From NCBI RefSeq assembly GCF_003122325.1, contig NZ_QFBC01000002.1, positions 744,001 through 808,000 of the forward strand: 64,000 nucleotides of DNA, written 5' to 3'. This DNA comes from Rhizobium album. GTDB lineage: Bacteria > Pseudomonadota > Alphaproteobacteria > Rhizobiales > Rhizobiaceae. Positions within the stretch are counted from its first letter, which is position 1, and every line of letters begins with the position of its first letter. This document shows, in pieces, positions 36,378 through 44,212 of this stretch. Below the pieces are notes generated by a model. It ran no database searches. It saw only the letters and a list, made by a program, of their open reading frames with translations, and was not told the origin of the DNA. A program made the translations under genes and the position numbers.

Positions 36378-37352
36378 TCAGATCGTCGCGCTGACGTGCC
36401 GCTCGCGGCCATAAAGCGACACGAGCAGGATGATGATCAGGCCGAGCGCCGCCTGCACCATGGCCGGCTGGAAGCCGAGGCCGATCAGCAGCGTATTGAT
36501 CTCCGTCAGCACCAGCACGCCGGCGATGGTGCCGAGATAGCTGCCCCGCCCGCCGACCAGCGCCGCGCCGCCGACGACAACGGCGGCAATCGTCTGGAAC
36601 AGGTAAGGCTGACCGACATCGCCATAAGCAGAGCCGGTAAAGCCGAGCAGCAGCACGCCGGCAACGGCGGCAAAGAAGGCGCTGAGCGCAAAGGTGATCA
36701 CCCACATCCTGACGGGATCGATCAGCGCCAGCGGCGCCGCGCCGGGATTGCTGCCGAGCGCATAGAGCCGGCGGCCATAGGGTGAGCGCGCCATCATCAG
36801 GATGATCAAGGCCGCGAGCACGACAACGCTCGGCACCAGCCATGGCACGGGAAGCGGCCCGGCCGAGCCGCCGATGGAAACGAAGGCGGAAACCGCCGAC
36901 GGCGCCGAACCGGAAGGGAAACCCTTGGTCCACAAAAGCACGCAGCCCTGCACGACCATGCCGGCCCCGAGCGTGACGATCAGCGGATGGATATCAAGTT
37001 TCCTCGACACATAGCCATTGAAGGCGCCGATCAGCGCTGCCATCACCGAAACCAGCAGGCAGACAAGCACAAAATTCCAGCCGTCGCCATAAAGCTGCGC
37101 CGCCACGACATTGGCAAAGCCGATGACGAAGGGAATGGAGAGGTCGATGCCGCCGAGGATGACCACCAGCGTCTGGCCGATGGAGGCAACCGCCAGCAGC
37201 GCGGCGATCACCAGCATGGCGCGGATTGCGAAGGGCGACGAATAGCCGGGAATGGCGAGTGTGCCGATCAGGTGCAGCAGTGCCGCAATGACGAAGGCGC
37301 CGAAGACACGGCCGTTGGTGCTGGCGAGGAATGTCTTGAGTTTGGCCATCAT
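36378..37352 (-). CDS. Ribose-type ABC transporter permease, second subunit
   Basis: A 324-residue RbsC-family permease with eight to ten membrane segments, GGIDLSIPFVIGFANVVAA near residue 70 and VVGGAALVGGRGSYLGTIAG near residue 240. It is the last gene of the long leftward operon and overlaps the sister permease by 4 nt. Two different permeases suggest a heterodimer, as in the AI-2 and rhamnose systems. Confidence 0.92.
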   Translation of the reverse strand: MMAKLKTFLASTNGRVFGAFVIAALLHLIGTLAIPGYSSPFAIRAMLVIAALLAVASIGQTLVVILGGIDLSIPFVIGFANVVAAQLYGDGWNFVLVCLLVSVMAALIGAFNGYVSRKLDIHPLIVTLGAGMVVQGCVLLWTKGFPSGSAPSAVSAFVSIGGSAGPLPVPWLVPSVVVLAALIILMMARSPYGRRLYALGSNPGAAPLALIDPVRMWVITFALSAFFAAVAGVLLLGFTGSAYGDVGQPYLFQTIAAVVVGGAALVGGRGSYLGTIAGVLVLTEINTLLIGLGFQPAMVQAALGLIIILLVSLYGRERHVSATI

Positions 37353-38311
37353 GCCCGCTCCCTCTTGGCAGCCCGTTCCTGCACCGCCGTCAGGATGACG
37401 GCGGCGACGAGGATGGCGCCATAGGCGATCTGCAATACATAGGTGGAGACGTTGAAGGAGGTCAGCACGCTCTGCAGCAGGAAGATATCGATCGCGCCGA
37501 TCGCAGCACCAAGCAGCCCTCCCCGCCCGCCGGCAAGGCTGACACCGCCGAGCGCAACGGCGGCAACGGCGATCAGTGTATAGGTCGCGCCGATGTTCGG
37601 ATCGGCCGACCCGATCAGCGCCGTCAGCATCAGGCCGGCAACGCCGGCAAAGGTGCCGGTGATGACATAAGCGATGAAGCGCACCTCGGTCACCGGCACG
37701 CCGGCCGTATAGGCGGCACGGTCATCGCTGCCGATCGCCATCAACTGGTCGTAATAGGGCAGGCGCCGGATGCCCCACCAGGCGAGGAAGATCGCCGCCA
37801 GCGGCAGGATCGACAGCGGTCCCGACATGGATTTCAGCCAGGCCGGCGCCGGGCCGATCGGTGCCGGCAGGATCGTCAGCGTCACGCCGGTCAAAACCAG
37901 ATAGGTGCCGAGCGTCGCGACAATCGGCTGGATGCGAACGATGGTCGTGAGAAAGCCGTTGATCGCCCCGATCGCAGCCCCCGTCAGCAGCGCCGCCGGA
38001 ATGAGCACGAAGGGCGAGGACATCCCCGCCTTGAGGAACAGCGCCTGGATGACGATGGCATTGACGAAGCCCATGGTCGGCCCGACGGAAATGTCGATGC
38101 CGCCACGACCGCCGAGAATGACGGGGGCAGACGCGAGTGCTGCCCCGATCAGCGGCGCCGCAAGCCCGATCAGCGCTCCCCAGGCCGCCGGATGGAAACG
38201 CGCCGGATTGAGAACCAGATTGACCGCCAGCAACACCACCAGCAGCAGTGCGGCAAAACCCATGCTGCGCCAGAGCGCCGCCGACCTGGAAGAATAACCG
38301 TCCGTACTCAT
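37349..38311 (-). CDS. Ribose-type ABC transporter permease, first subunit
   Basis: A 320-residue RbsC-family permease. Segments GGIDISVGPTMGFVNAIVI and LGGVSLAGGRGGLLGAAIG are the family landmarks. Overlaps by ATGA with the C-terminal ATPase half upstream and with the second permease downstream. Confidence 0.92.
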   Translation of the reverse strand: MSTDGYSSRSAALWRSMGFAALLLVVLLAVNLVLNPARFHPAAWGALIGLAAPLIGAALASAPVILGGRGGIDISVGPTMGFVNAIVIQALFLKAGMSSPFVLIPAALLTGAAIGAINGFLTTIVRIQPIVATLGTYLVLTGVTLTILPAPIGPAPAWLKSMSGPLSILPLAAIFLAWWGIRRLPYYDQLMAIGSDDRAAYTAGVPVTEVRFIAYVITGTFAGVAGLMLTALIGSADPNIGATYTLIAVAAVALGGVSLAGGRGGLLGAAIGAIDIFLLQSVLTSFNVSTYVLQIAYGAILVAAVILTAVQERAAKRERA

Positions 38312-39054
38312 GCCGCCCGCCCGAACATTGCCGCGATCACACTCTCGGTCGTCATCGCCTCACCCGTCATTTCCGCCGCGATCTCGTCATCGCGGAACAC
38401 CAGAACCCGGCCGCACAGCAGCAGGATCTCCTCGATCTCGCTGGAGAGGATGACCAGCGCCATGCCGTCCCGGGCCAGATCGCGAAACACATCGTAAAGA
38501 ACATGCCGCGTCGCGACATCGACGCCGCGCGTCGGATCGTTGAGCAGCAGCACTCCCGGCTCCAAAGCCAGGGCGCGCGCCAAAAGCACTTTCTGCTGGT
38601 TGCCGCCGGACAGCGTGGTGATCGCTGCATCCGGCCGCGGGGCGACGATCGACAGCCGCTGCCGGTAGACGTCGTAACGCTGCCTGCGGCTTTGCGTGTT
38701 GATCAGGCCGAAACGCGCATCGCGCTCCACCGTCGAAATGGCGAAATTGTCGAGCACGGATTGCGTCGGGAAAATGCCGGTGGCCCGCCGGTCGCGCGGC
38801 AGATAGGCAATGCCATTGGCAACCGCCGTGCGAAATGAGGTGACCGTCGTCCGCCGGCCGGCCCGGTCGAGCACGACATCGCCGGCAACCGGCTCCTTGA
38901 GCCCGGACAGCACTTCGAGGAACCGCTCCTGGCCATGACCGTCGAGCCCGGCAAGCCCGACGATCTCTCCCGGCCGGATGGCCTGGGAAAAGGCGGAAGC
39001 GCCCTTGCGAAGCGAAAGATTGCGGACATCGAGCGTCAATGCATCGTCAGGCAT
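38308..39054 (-). CDS. C-terminal half of a split ribose-type ABC ATPase
   Basis: A 248-residue protein equal to the second domain of RbsA-type ATPases: degenerate P-loop GLAGLDGHGQERF, signature LSGGNQQKVLLARAL, Walker B LLLNDPTRGVD (Asn and Asp replacing the usual DE pair). The ATG at 39054 lies inside the end of the N-half gene (8-nt overlap), in another frame. In the sister system at 17-18.5 kb these two domains are one 503-residue chain. The two halves should form a heterodimer. Confidence 0.88.
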   Translation of the reverse strand: MPDDALTLDVRNLSLRKGASAFSQAIRPGEIVGLAGLDGHGQERFLEVLSGLKEPVAGDVVLDRAGRRTTVTSFRTAVANGIAYLPRDRRATGIFPTQSVLDNFAISTVERDARFGLINTQSRRQRYDVYRQRLSIVAPRPDAAITTLSGGNQQKVLLARALALEPGVLLLNDPTRGVDVATRHVLYDVFRDLARDGMALVILSSEIEEILLLCGRVLVFRDDEIAAEMTGEAMTTESVIAAMFGRAA

Positions 39055-39784
39055 GGGAAAGCTCCTCGGCAGTCTGCGGCGCCATGGCCTTGAGCAGTTC
39101 GGCAGGCGTCGAGACACCCTTGTCCTCGCTGCGCACCACCTTGCCGCCGCGCAGGATCGAGATGCGGTCGGAAAGGCTCATGACCTCATCCATGCGGTGG
39201 GTGATGAACAACAGCAGCGATCCCTCCGCCGCCAGTTGCCGCATCAGCCTGAAAACGGATTCGCGGTCGGCATAATCGAGCGCGGCGGTCACCTCGTCGA
39301 GGATCAGGATGCGCGGGCGCCGGACGACGGCCCGGGCCAGCACGATCAATTGCTGCGCGGCAAGCGGCACCTGGCCCGCCGGCGCATCGAGCGGCACCTC
39401 GGTCACGGCGAACCGGGACAGCGCCGCAGCCGCCGTTTCCCGCCGTTTTTCACGCGGCACCTTGCGATGGACAAGGCCGTCGAGGCCAAGGAGAATATTG
39501 TCGGTGACCGTGCGGTCCGGCGCGATCAGCACCTCCTGGAATACGGTGGCAAAACCGGCCGCCTGGAAATCGGACGGACCACGGCCGGAAAAGCCGCGCC
39601 CGTCGAGCGTGACGGTTCCACCATCCGGCTGGACGATGCCGGAGAGCAGCTTCACCAGCGTGCTCTTGCCGGAGCCGTTTTCTCCAAGGATCGTATGAAC
39701 GGTGCCGGCGCGAAACGCGATCGTGGCCCCGGAAAGGGCCACCGTCTCGCCGTAGCGCTTCGACAGGTCTTTGATTTCAAGCAT
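39047..39784 (-). CDS. N-terminal half of a split ribose-type ABC ATPase
   Basis: A 245-residue protein equal to the first domain of RbsA. It has a full Walker A (GENGSGKST), an N-domain-style signature region (VPLAAQQLIVLARAV) and Walker B ILILDEVTAAL, where Val replaces Pro after DE. It ends EELSHA with a stop exactly where RbsA would continue into its linker. The ATG at 39784 is preceded by the binding-protein gene and a strong hairpin. Confidence 0.88.
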   Translation of the reverse strand: MLEIKDLSKRYGETVALSGATIAFRAGTVHTILGENGSGKSTLVKLLSGIVQPDGGTVTLDGRGFSGRGPSDFQAAGFATVFQEVLIAPDRTVTDNILLGLDGLVHRKVPREKRRETAAAALSRFAVTEVPLDAPAGQVPLAAQQLIVLARAVVRRPRILILDEVTAALDYADRESVFRLMRQLAAEGSLLLFITHRMDEVMSLSDRISILRGGKVVRSEDKGVSTPAELLKAMAPQTAEELSHA

Positions 39785-39853
39785 CGCAATTCCAGTCCGG
39801 AGGCGGCCGCTTTCGCGGAAGATCCTCACGTTGTCTTCCAGGTGTCGCCGCTA

Positions 39854-39879
39854 CCCCTTCTCCCCTCGGGGAGAAGGGG
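39854..39879 (-). terminator. Strong intercistronic hairpin after the binding-protein gene
   Basis: Perfect 12-bp inverted repeat CCCCTTCTCCCC/GGGGAGAAGGGG with a 2-nt centre, 11 nt after the binding-protein stop and 70 nt before the ATPase start. It probably sets a higher level of binding protein than of ATPase. The same C-rich palindrome type is a common dispersed sequence in rhizobia (from general knowledge). Confidence 0.55.
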
Positions 39880-39890
39880 CCATCGTCAGC

Positions 39891-41078
39891 TTACTTGGCG
39901 CAGGCGTCCGGCGTCTTGGAATAATCCCAGCCGATCGTCGGCTTGGCGCCGTCGAAATAGGCGTCCATCAGTTCTTCCGGCATCGGATCCTGCGGCGGAA
40001 CCGGGAAGACCGAAACGGCGTCCGGCGTCATGCAGTCCTTGTACCAGTTGCCGAGATCGGCATTGTGCACGGCCGGGATCGGGATCATCAGCGTGTTCAG
40101 CTTCGGCTTCTGGCCGTCGAGCATGCGGGCGCCGACGCGGAACAGCGTCTGGGCGGTCCAGTGCGGCAAGAGCGCATGGCCTTCGAAGCGGTACTTGTCC
40201 GGGTTGGCCTTCCAGTAGCCGAGCGCGTCCCCGGTCAGCGAACCGGTGATCAGCGGCGCCGGGCGACCGGCTTCCGCAAAGGCTTCGGCAACGACGCGGC
40301 TTTCGCTGCCGGTCGTCCAGACGGCATCGATCTGCGCCGGATTGGTGGCGATCGCCTGCAGCACGACCGTCTTGGTGACGTTGGCCGTCCAATTGCCGTT
40401 GACGCTGCGGGAGACCTTGAGCTTGGCGTTTTCCGCCAGCGCCTTGTCGCCGCCCTCGCGCTCCTGCACGACGATCGGATGGCCGGCAATGCCCTCGACG
40501 AGCAGCACGTTGCCGCCGTCGGGCAGTTCCTTGCCGATCGCCGCCATCATGTCGTAGCCCCAGCGGGCATAGTTGGAATCGACGTTGATGGCGTTCGGGC
40601 TGGTGACCGAACCGGCCGCCGTGATGAACGGAATACCGGCCTTGGCTGCAGCATCTATGGCGTCATCCAGCGCCGTCGCGGACCCCGGGATCGAGGTGAT
40701 GATCGAGCAGCCCTTGTCGATGAAGGCGCGGATCTGGTTGATCTGCTGGCTGGCATCGTTATTGGAGTCGGAGACTTCGAAGCTTGCCACCGTGCCGTCG
40801 GCGATCAGGCCATCGACCAGGCGCTTGAGTTCCGTGGTCACCGTCACGCGCCACGGATTGCCCTGGTAGGACTCAGAATGGCACCACTTCCAGGGCTTGG
40901 CCGGCGGCGTGTAGCTGTCCCAGGCGGACGGCAGCACCTTCTGCGGCGCGCCGTCATATTGCGCCTTCAGGAGATCCGGGAGACCCTGGATGACCCCGCT
41001 TACATCCTGCGCCTGCGCAAACGTGGCCATCGACAGGATGGCTGTCGCGGCCAGCAAGCCGCGCATCATCGTCCTCAT
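39891..41078 (-). CDS. Ribose-type ABC transporter substrate-binding protein
   Basis: A 395-residue periplasmic protein. The ATG at 41078 follows GGAGGAGAAAAAC; signal peptide MRTMMRGLLAATAILSMATF ends near AQAQDVS. The mature part has the Peripla_BP_4 pattern (ASQQINQIRAFIDKGCSIIT, WTTGSESRVVAEAF). It is longer than typical ribose-binding proteins (about 300), mainly at the N-terminus. It feeds the split-ATPase importer; ligand unknown. Confidence 0.9.
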   Translation of the reverse strand: MRTMMRGLLAATAILSMATFAQAQDVSGVIQGLPDLLKAQYDGAPQKVLPSAWDSYTPPAKPWKWCHSESYQGNPWRVTVTTELKRLVDGLIADGTVASFEVSDSNNDASQQINQIRAFIDKGCSIITSIPGSATALDDAIDAAAKAGIPFITAAGSVTSPNAINVDSNYARWGYDMMAAIGKELPDGGNVLLVEGIAGHPIVVQEREGGDKALAENAKLKVSRSVNGNWTANVTKTVVLQAIATNPAQIDAVWTTGSESRVVAEAFAEAGRPAPLITGSLTGDALGYWKANPDKYRFEGHALLPHWTAQTLFRVGARMLDGQKPKLNTLMIPIPAVHNADLGNWYKDCMTPDAVSVFPVPPQDPMPEELMDAYFDGAKPTIGWDYSKTPDACAK

Positions 41079-41115
41079 GTTTTTCTCCTCCACTGTGTCC
41101 GGCCCTCCGCCGGGA

Positions 41116-42258
41116 TTACTTTGCCTTGAAACTTTCACCGAACAGCCGGTTCAGGTCCTTCACCACGGTCCCGGCCTTCTCCTTGCCGAGAAGGCCGGCA
41201 TTGATGCGGTCCGATGCCGCCTGCTGGAAGTCCATGTAGCCGTCATGGCGCGGCCGTACCCAGGCGGCTTCCAGCGTCGCCCGCGTGCCGCGGTAGAAAT
41301 CGCTTGTGGCGGCGTTGACGGTGTCGTCTTCCCAGGCCGCGGCATGGCCGGGCTGCCCGCCAGCTGCGGCATAGGGGCCTTTCTGCACGTCGCCGCTGGC
41401 GATCCAGTAGGTGAAGTCCAGCGCTTCCTTCGGCGACTTGGTAAAGGCGGACACGGCAAGACCGGTGCCGCCGAGCGCAGAACCGACAGGCCCCAGCGTG
41501 CCGGCAACCGGAATGTCGGCGAACTTGATCAGTTTTGGCCGAAAACCCGCGATCGAATAAGAAAGATAACCGTAGATCAGCGGCGAGCAGGCAATCGTCG
41601 ACCCCGGCTCCGCCATCGTCTCGAATACGGCGATCGGGTCCATGCCGAAGCAGGCCGGATCGACCAGCGCCGCAATCTCGCGCATCATCTCGAAGATGGT
41701 CGAACCGGTGTCGAGATCGATGAGATCGCCCGGGCCTTCGGTGGCGCAGGCTTTGCCGAGATTGCCGCTCAGCGTATAAAAGACCATCAGCGTATGCGGC
41801 GGACGCAGCGGCAGCAGCACCTGGCCTTGGCGGGCAAGCGCCAGCATGTCGTTCCACGACGTCGGTGCGGCCTCGACCAGGTCCGGTCGGAAGGCCTGAA
41901 CCTGGGTGGCGGCATCGACGGGGAACGCCCACTGCCGGCCCTGCCAGTTGTAGCTCGGATAGGACGCGCCGACGCTGGCATCGGCCAGCGCCTTGCGTTC
42001 GGCCTCGCGGCCTTCGACATCCAGCGGCAACAGGCATTTTTCATTGGTGATCTGGCCGACATGCGGGTGATCGATGATGATCATGTCATAGGCGCGCGCC
42101 AGTTCCTCCACCGGATAGGTCTCGAAATCCTGCAGCGAGCGCTTGTCCCACTCCACGGTGACGCCGGTCTTTTCCAGCCAGAGTTTCGAGCAGGCGACCA
42201 TGGGATCGTAACCGCGCGGATGGCTCCAGGTCATGCCTTTCAGCGTTACGTTGCTCAC
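41116..42258 (-). CDS. Family 1 solute-binding-like protein without a signal peptide
   Basis: A 380-residue protein that looks like a sugar-binding (family 1) periplasmic protein throughout: AYDMIIIDHPHVGQI, WAFPVDAATQVQAFRPDLV, TGLAVSAFTKSPKEALDFTYW. Yet it begins MSNVTLKGMTWSHPRGYDPM, with no hydrophobic signal or Tat motif, and its ATG overlaps the CoA-transferase stop by 4 nt, so a missed upstream start is unlikely. It is probably cytoplasmic. It may be a repurposed binding fold that senses or chaperones a metabolite for the neighbouring enzymes. Confidence 0.8.
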   Translation of the reverse strand: MSNVTLKGMTWSHPRGYDPMVACSKLWLEKTGVTVEWDKRSLQDFETYPVEELARAYDMIIIDHPHVGQITNEKCLLPLDVEGREAERKALADASVGASYPSYNWQGRQWAFPVDAATQVQAFRPDLVEAAPTSWNDMLALARQGQVLLPLRPPHTLMVFYTLSGNLGKACATEGPGDLIDLDTGSTIFEMMREIAALVDPACFGMDPIAVFETMAEPGSTIACSPLIYGYLSYSIAGFRPKLIKFADIPVAGTLGPVGSALGGTGLAVSAFTKSPKEALDFTYWIASGDVQKGPYAAAGGQPGHAAAWEDDTVNAATSDFYRGTRATLEAAWVRPRHDGYMDFQQAASDRINAGLLGKEKAGTVVKDLNRLFGESFKAK

Positions 42259-43418
42259 AGGCCGAACTCCTCGCGAATGGCCGCACTCTGCTCACCGATG
42301 CGGGGAGCGGCGCGATCGAATTTCGGACGCTGGCCGTCGACACGGATCGGCGAACGGGTGGTGAGGATCGAGACATTGTCTTCGCGGGTAACCGTCTGCA
42401 GCATGTCGAGGATCTGGAAGCCTTCGCTTTCCAGGAGTTCGCTCCAGTTCAGGACCTTGGCGCACCAGATATCGGCGGGCTCGAGGATCGCCAGCCATTC
42501 GTCGATGGTCTTCGTCGCGATGTGCCCGGCAATCAGCGCCTTGATCTCGTCGCGGGAGGTGAACCAGGTGGACGGCTGATCGCTGTAGGCGGCCAGCGTC
42601 TCCTCCATGCCGAGCAGCGCCGCAAGCTTCGGGATCGGCGTCATGGCGATCGCCAGGTAACCGTCGGCCGCGTGATAGACACCGTAGGGCGCCGAAAGAT
42701 AGGCATGGGCGCTACGGACGTTCGACCGCTTCGGCAGGCGCCGACCGTCGTTCAGGTGCGTCGTCAGCACTTCGAACTGGAAGTCGACCAGCGCCTCCAG
42801 CAGGCTGGTCTCGACATGGCTGCCCTTGCCGCTGATGCCGCGACGAACCAGGGCCGCCAGAATGCCCTGGCAGGCGGCAGCACCCGCCAGCATGTCGCCG
42901 ATCGCCAGGCCGAACGGCACCGGACCCTGGCTCTCGTCGCCGTTCAGCCACATGACACCGGAGCGGGACTGCGCCAGGAGATCCTGGCCCGGACGCTTGA
43001 CCCAGGGGCCGTCCTCGCCATAGCCGCTGATCGAGGCATAGACGATCTTCGGATTGATCTCCCGGACCGCATCGTAATGCAGGCCGAGGCGCTTGATAAC
43101 GCCGGGGCGGAAATTCTGGATGAGAACGTCAGCCTTGGTGATCAGCGTCCTCAGGGCCTTGAGATCCTCGGGGTTCTTGAGGTCGATCGCCAGGCTTTCC
43201 TTGGCGCGGTTGATGGCGTGGAAGATCGTCGAATCGCCACCGATCTCGGTGTCGCTCAGATAGAGCCGGCGCGACAGGTCGCCGCCATCGGGGCGTTCGA
43301 TCTTGATGACGCGGGCACCCAGGTCCATCAGCCGCAGCGAACAGTAGGGCCCGGACAGGAACTGGCTCATGTCGACGACGACAAGGCCCGACAGCGGCAA
43401 TTCATTCTCGGCAGTCAT
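42255..43418 (-). CDS. CaiB/BaiF family class III CoA-transferase
   Basis: A 387-residue CoA-transferase. N-terminal LVVVDMSQFLSGPYCSLRL, catalytic Asp in RPGQDLLAQ, and GSHVETSLLEALVD are the family landmarks. Class III enzymes move CoA between carboxylic acids (for example succinyl-CoA to a hydroxy acid). It lies directly between a MaoC gene and the binding-like gene in an importer operon, so it likely activates the imported acid. Confidence 0.92.
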   Translation of the reverse strand: MTAENELPLSGLVVVDMSQFLSGPYCSLRLMDLGARVIKIERPDGGDLSRRLYLSDTEIGGDSTIFHAINRAKESLAIDLKNPEDLKALRTLITKADVLIQNFRPGVIKRLGLHYDAVREINPKIVYASISGYGEDGPWVKRPGQDLLAQSRSGVMWLNGDESQGPVPFGLAIGDMLAGAAACQGILAALVRRGISGKGSHVETSLLEALVDFQFEVLTTHLNDGRRLPKRSNVRSAHAYLSAPYGVYHAADGYLAIAMTPIPKLAALLGMEETLAAYSDQPSTWFTSRDEIKALIAGHIATKTIDEWLAILEPADIWCAKVLNWSELLESEGFQILDMLQTVTREDNVSILTTRSPIRVDGQRPKFDRAAPRIGEQSAAIREEFGL

Positions 43419-43424
43419 AATCTC

Positions 43425-43976
43425 TTACTTCTCGGTTTTGCCGATGAAATCGGCCGGATTCTTGTATTTCACCGTCTGCAGGTGCTCGCAGTAGAGGACA
43501 AGTTCGCCCTCTCCCTTGAAGACTTCGTAGCTGGCCCGGATCAGGCCCATCTCCCGGTACTTCGGCTGCTTGTCGAGATTGGTGCGGATCGCATAGACCG
43601 TGTCGCCGATGAACACCGGCTTGATGAAGCGCAGCCGGTCGTAGCCGTAGGAAAACGCATTGATGCAATTGGTGGCGACAAGGCCGAGGCCGGCGGAAAA
43701 GACGAAGGCGCCGGCAATCAGCCGCCGGCCGAAGATACCTTCGCTTTCCGCAAACATCTGGTCCTGCACATAGGGATGGATGTCGGTCACCAGCGTGTTG
43801 AACAGGTGGCTGTCGCCTTCCGCCATGGTGCGGCGCAGCGAGCGGATCTTCTGGCCGACCGGCCAGTCCTCGTAAAACCAGTTCTCGGCATTCCACACCG
43901 GCAAGGCGGCATGCTCGGCCGGCATGTTCTTCGGATGGGTGGAGGAAACGCCGACGGTCGGCGCGGACGCGGTCAT
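43425..43976 (-). CDS. MaoC-like dehydratase, first enzyme of the CoA-linked operon
   Basis: A 183-residue hot-dog protein. [20 protein letters not shown] holds the hydratase-type Asp/His region and [19 protein letters not shown] is shared with the paralogue at 27 kb. Start chosen at [10 protein letters not shown] with GGAG upstream; the ATG overlaps the stop of a 25-codon ORF that has an excellent ribosome-binding site. Likely hydrates or dehydrates an acyl-CoA made by the CoA-transferase next to it. Confidence 0.85.
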   Translation of the reverse strand: MTASAPTVGVSSTHPKNMPAEHAALPVWNAENWFYEDWPVGQKIRSLRRTMAEGDSHLFNTLVTDIHPYVQDQMFAESEGIFGRRLIAGAFVFSAGLGLVATNCINAFSYGYDRLRFIKPVFIGDTVYAIRTNLDKQPKYREMGLIRASYEVFKGEGELVLYCEHLQTVKYKNPADFIGKTEK

Positions 43977-44050
43977 GCCGCCGCTCCAGCGCAACCTGAA
44001 AAGCGAACTGAAATCCGCCTTTGCCACACGGATGCCTGATGGCTTCCCAT
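43973..44050 (-). other. Possible 25-codon leader ORF before the MaoC gene
   Basis: ATG at 44050 is preceded by GGGAGGAGAGAGACC, the best ribosome-binding site in the region. It encodes a short arginine- and alanine-rich peptide beginning [10 protein letters not shown], and its TGA overlaps the MaoC ATG (ATGA). It may couple translation of the operon, or mark a frameshifted former N-terminus of MaoC. Confidence 0.4.
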
Positions 44051-44075
44051 GGTCTCTCTCCTCCCAATATCTTTT

Positions 44076-44098
44076 TATGTGAAGATTATTTTCACATA
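44076..44098. promoter_or_regulatory. Perfect operator palindrome over the CoA-linked operon promoter
   Basis: Arms TATGTGAA and TTCACATA, perfect 8 bp, with GATTATT between. The spacer contains the leftward -10 box, so a bound protein would block transcription. The similar site before the IclR gene at 34.5 kb suggests that IclR protein binds both. Confidence 0.65.
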
Positions 44099-44114
44099 TG
44101 GATTGCATTTGCAA
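44085..44114 (-). promoter_or_regulatory. Promoter of the CoA-linked importer operon
   Basis: On the minus strand, TTGCAA (44109-44114) and AATAAT (44085-44090) with an 18-nt spacer, 35 nt upstream of the 25-codon ORF. Confidence 0.5.
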
Positions 44115-44212
44115 GACCTCTCCGTGAATATGTGACTGGTCAGGCGGGGCGCGACGGGGGAGAAACGGTTCCGTGGGCCGCATGATTCGGCCAACGGGAT
44201 TCGGGAGGAAAA

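Noticed and set aside
38308-39784. Reading the split ATPase as a pseudogene
   Set aside because: Both halves have intact domain cores, good starts and a tight overlap; the operon around them is undamaged.
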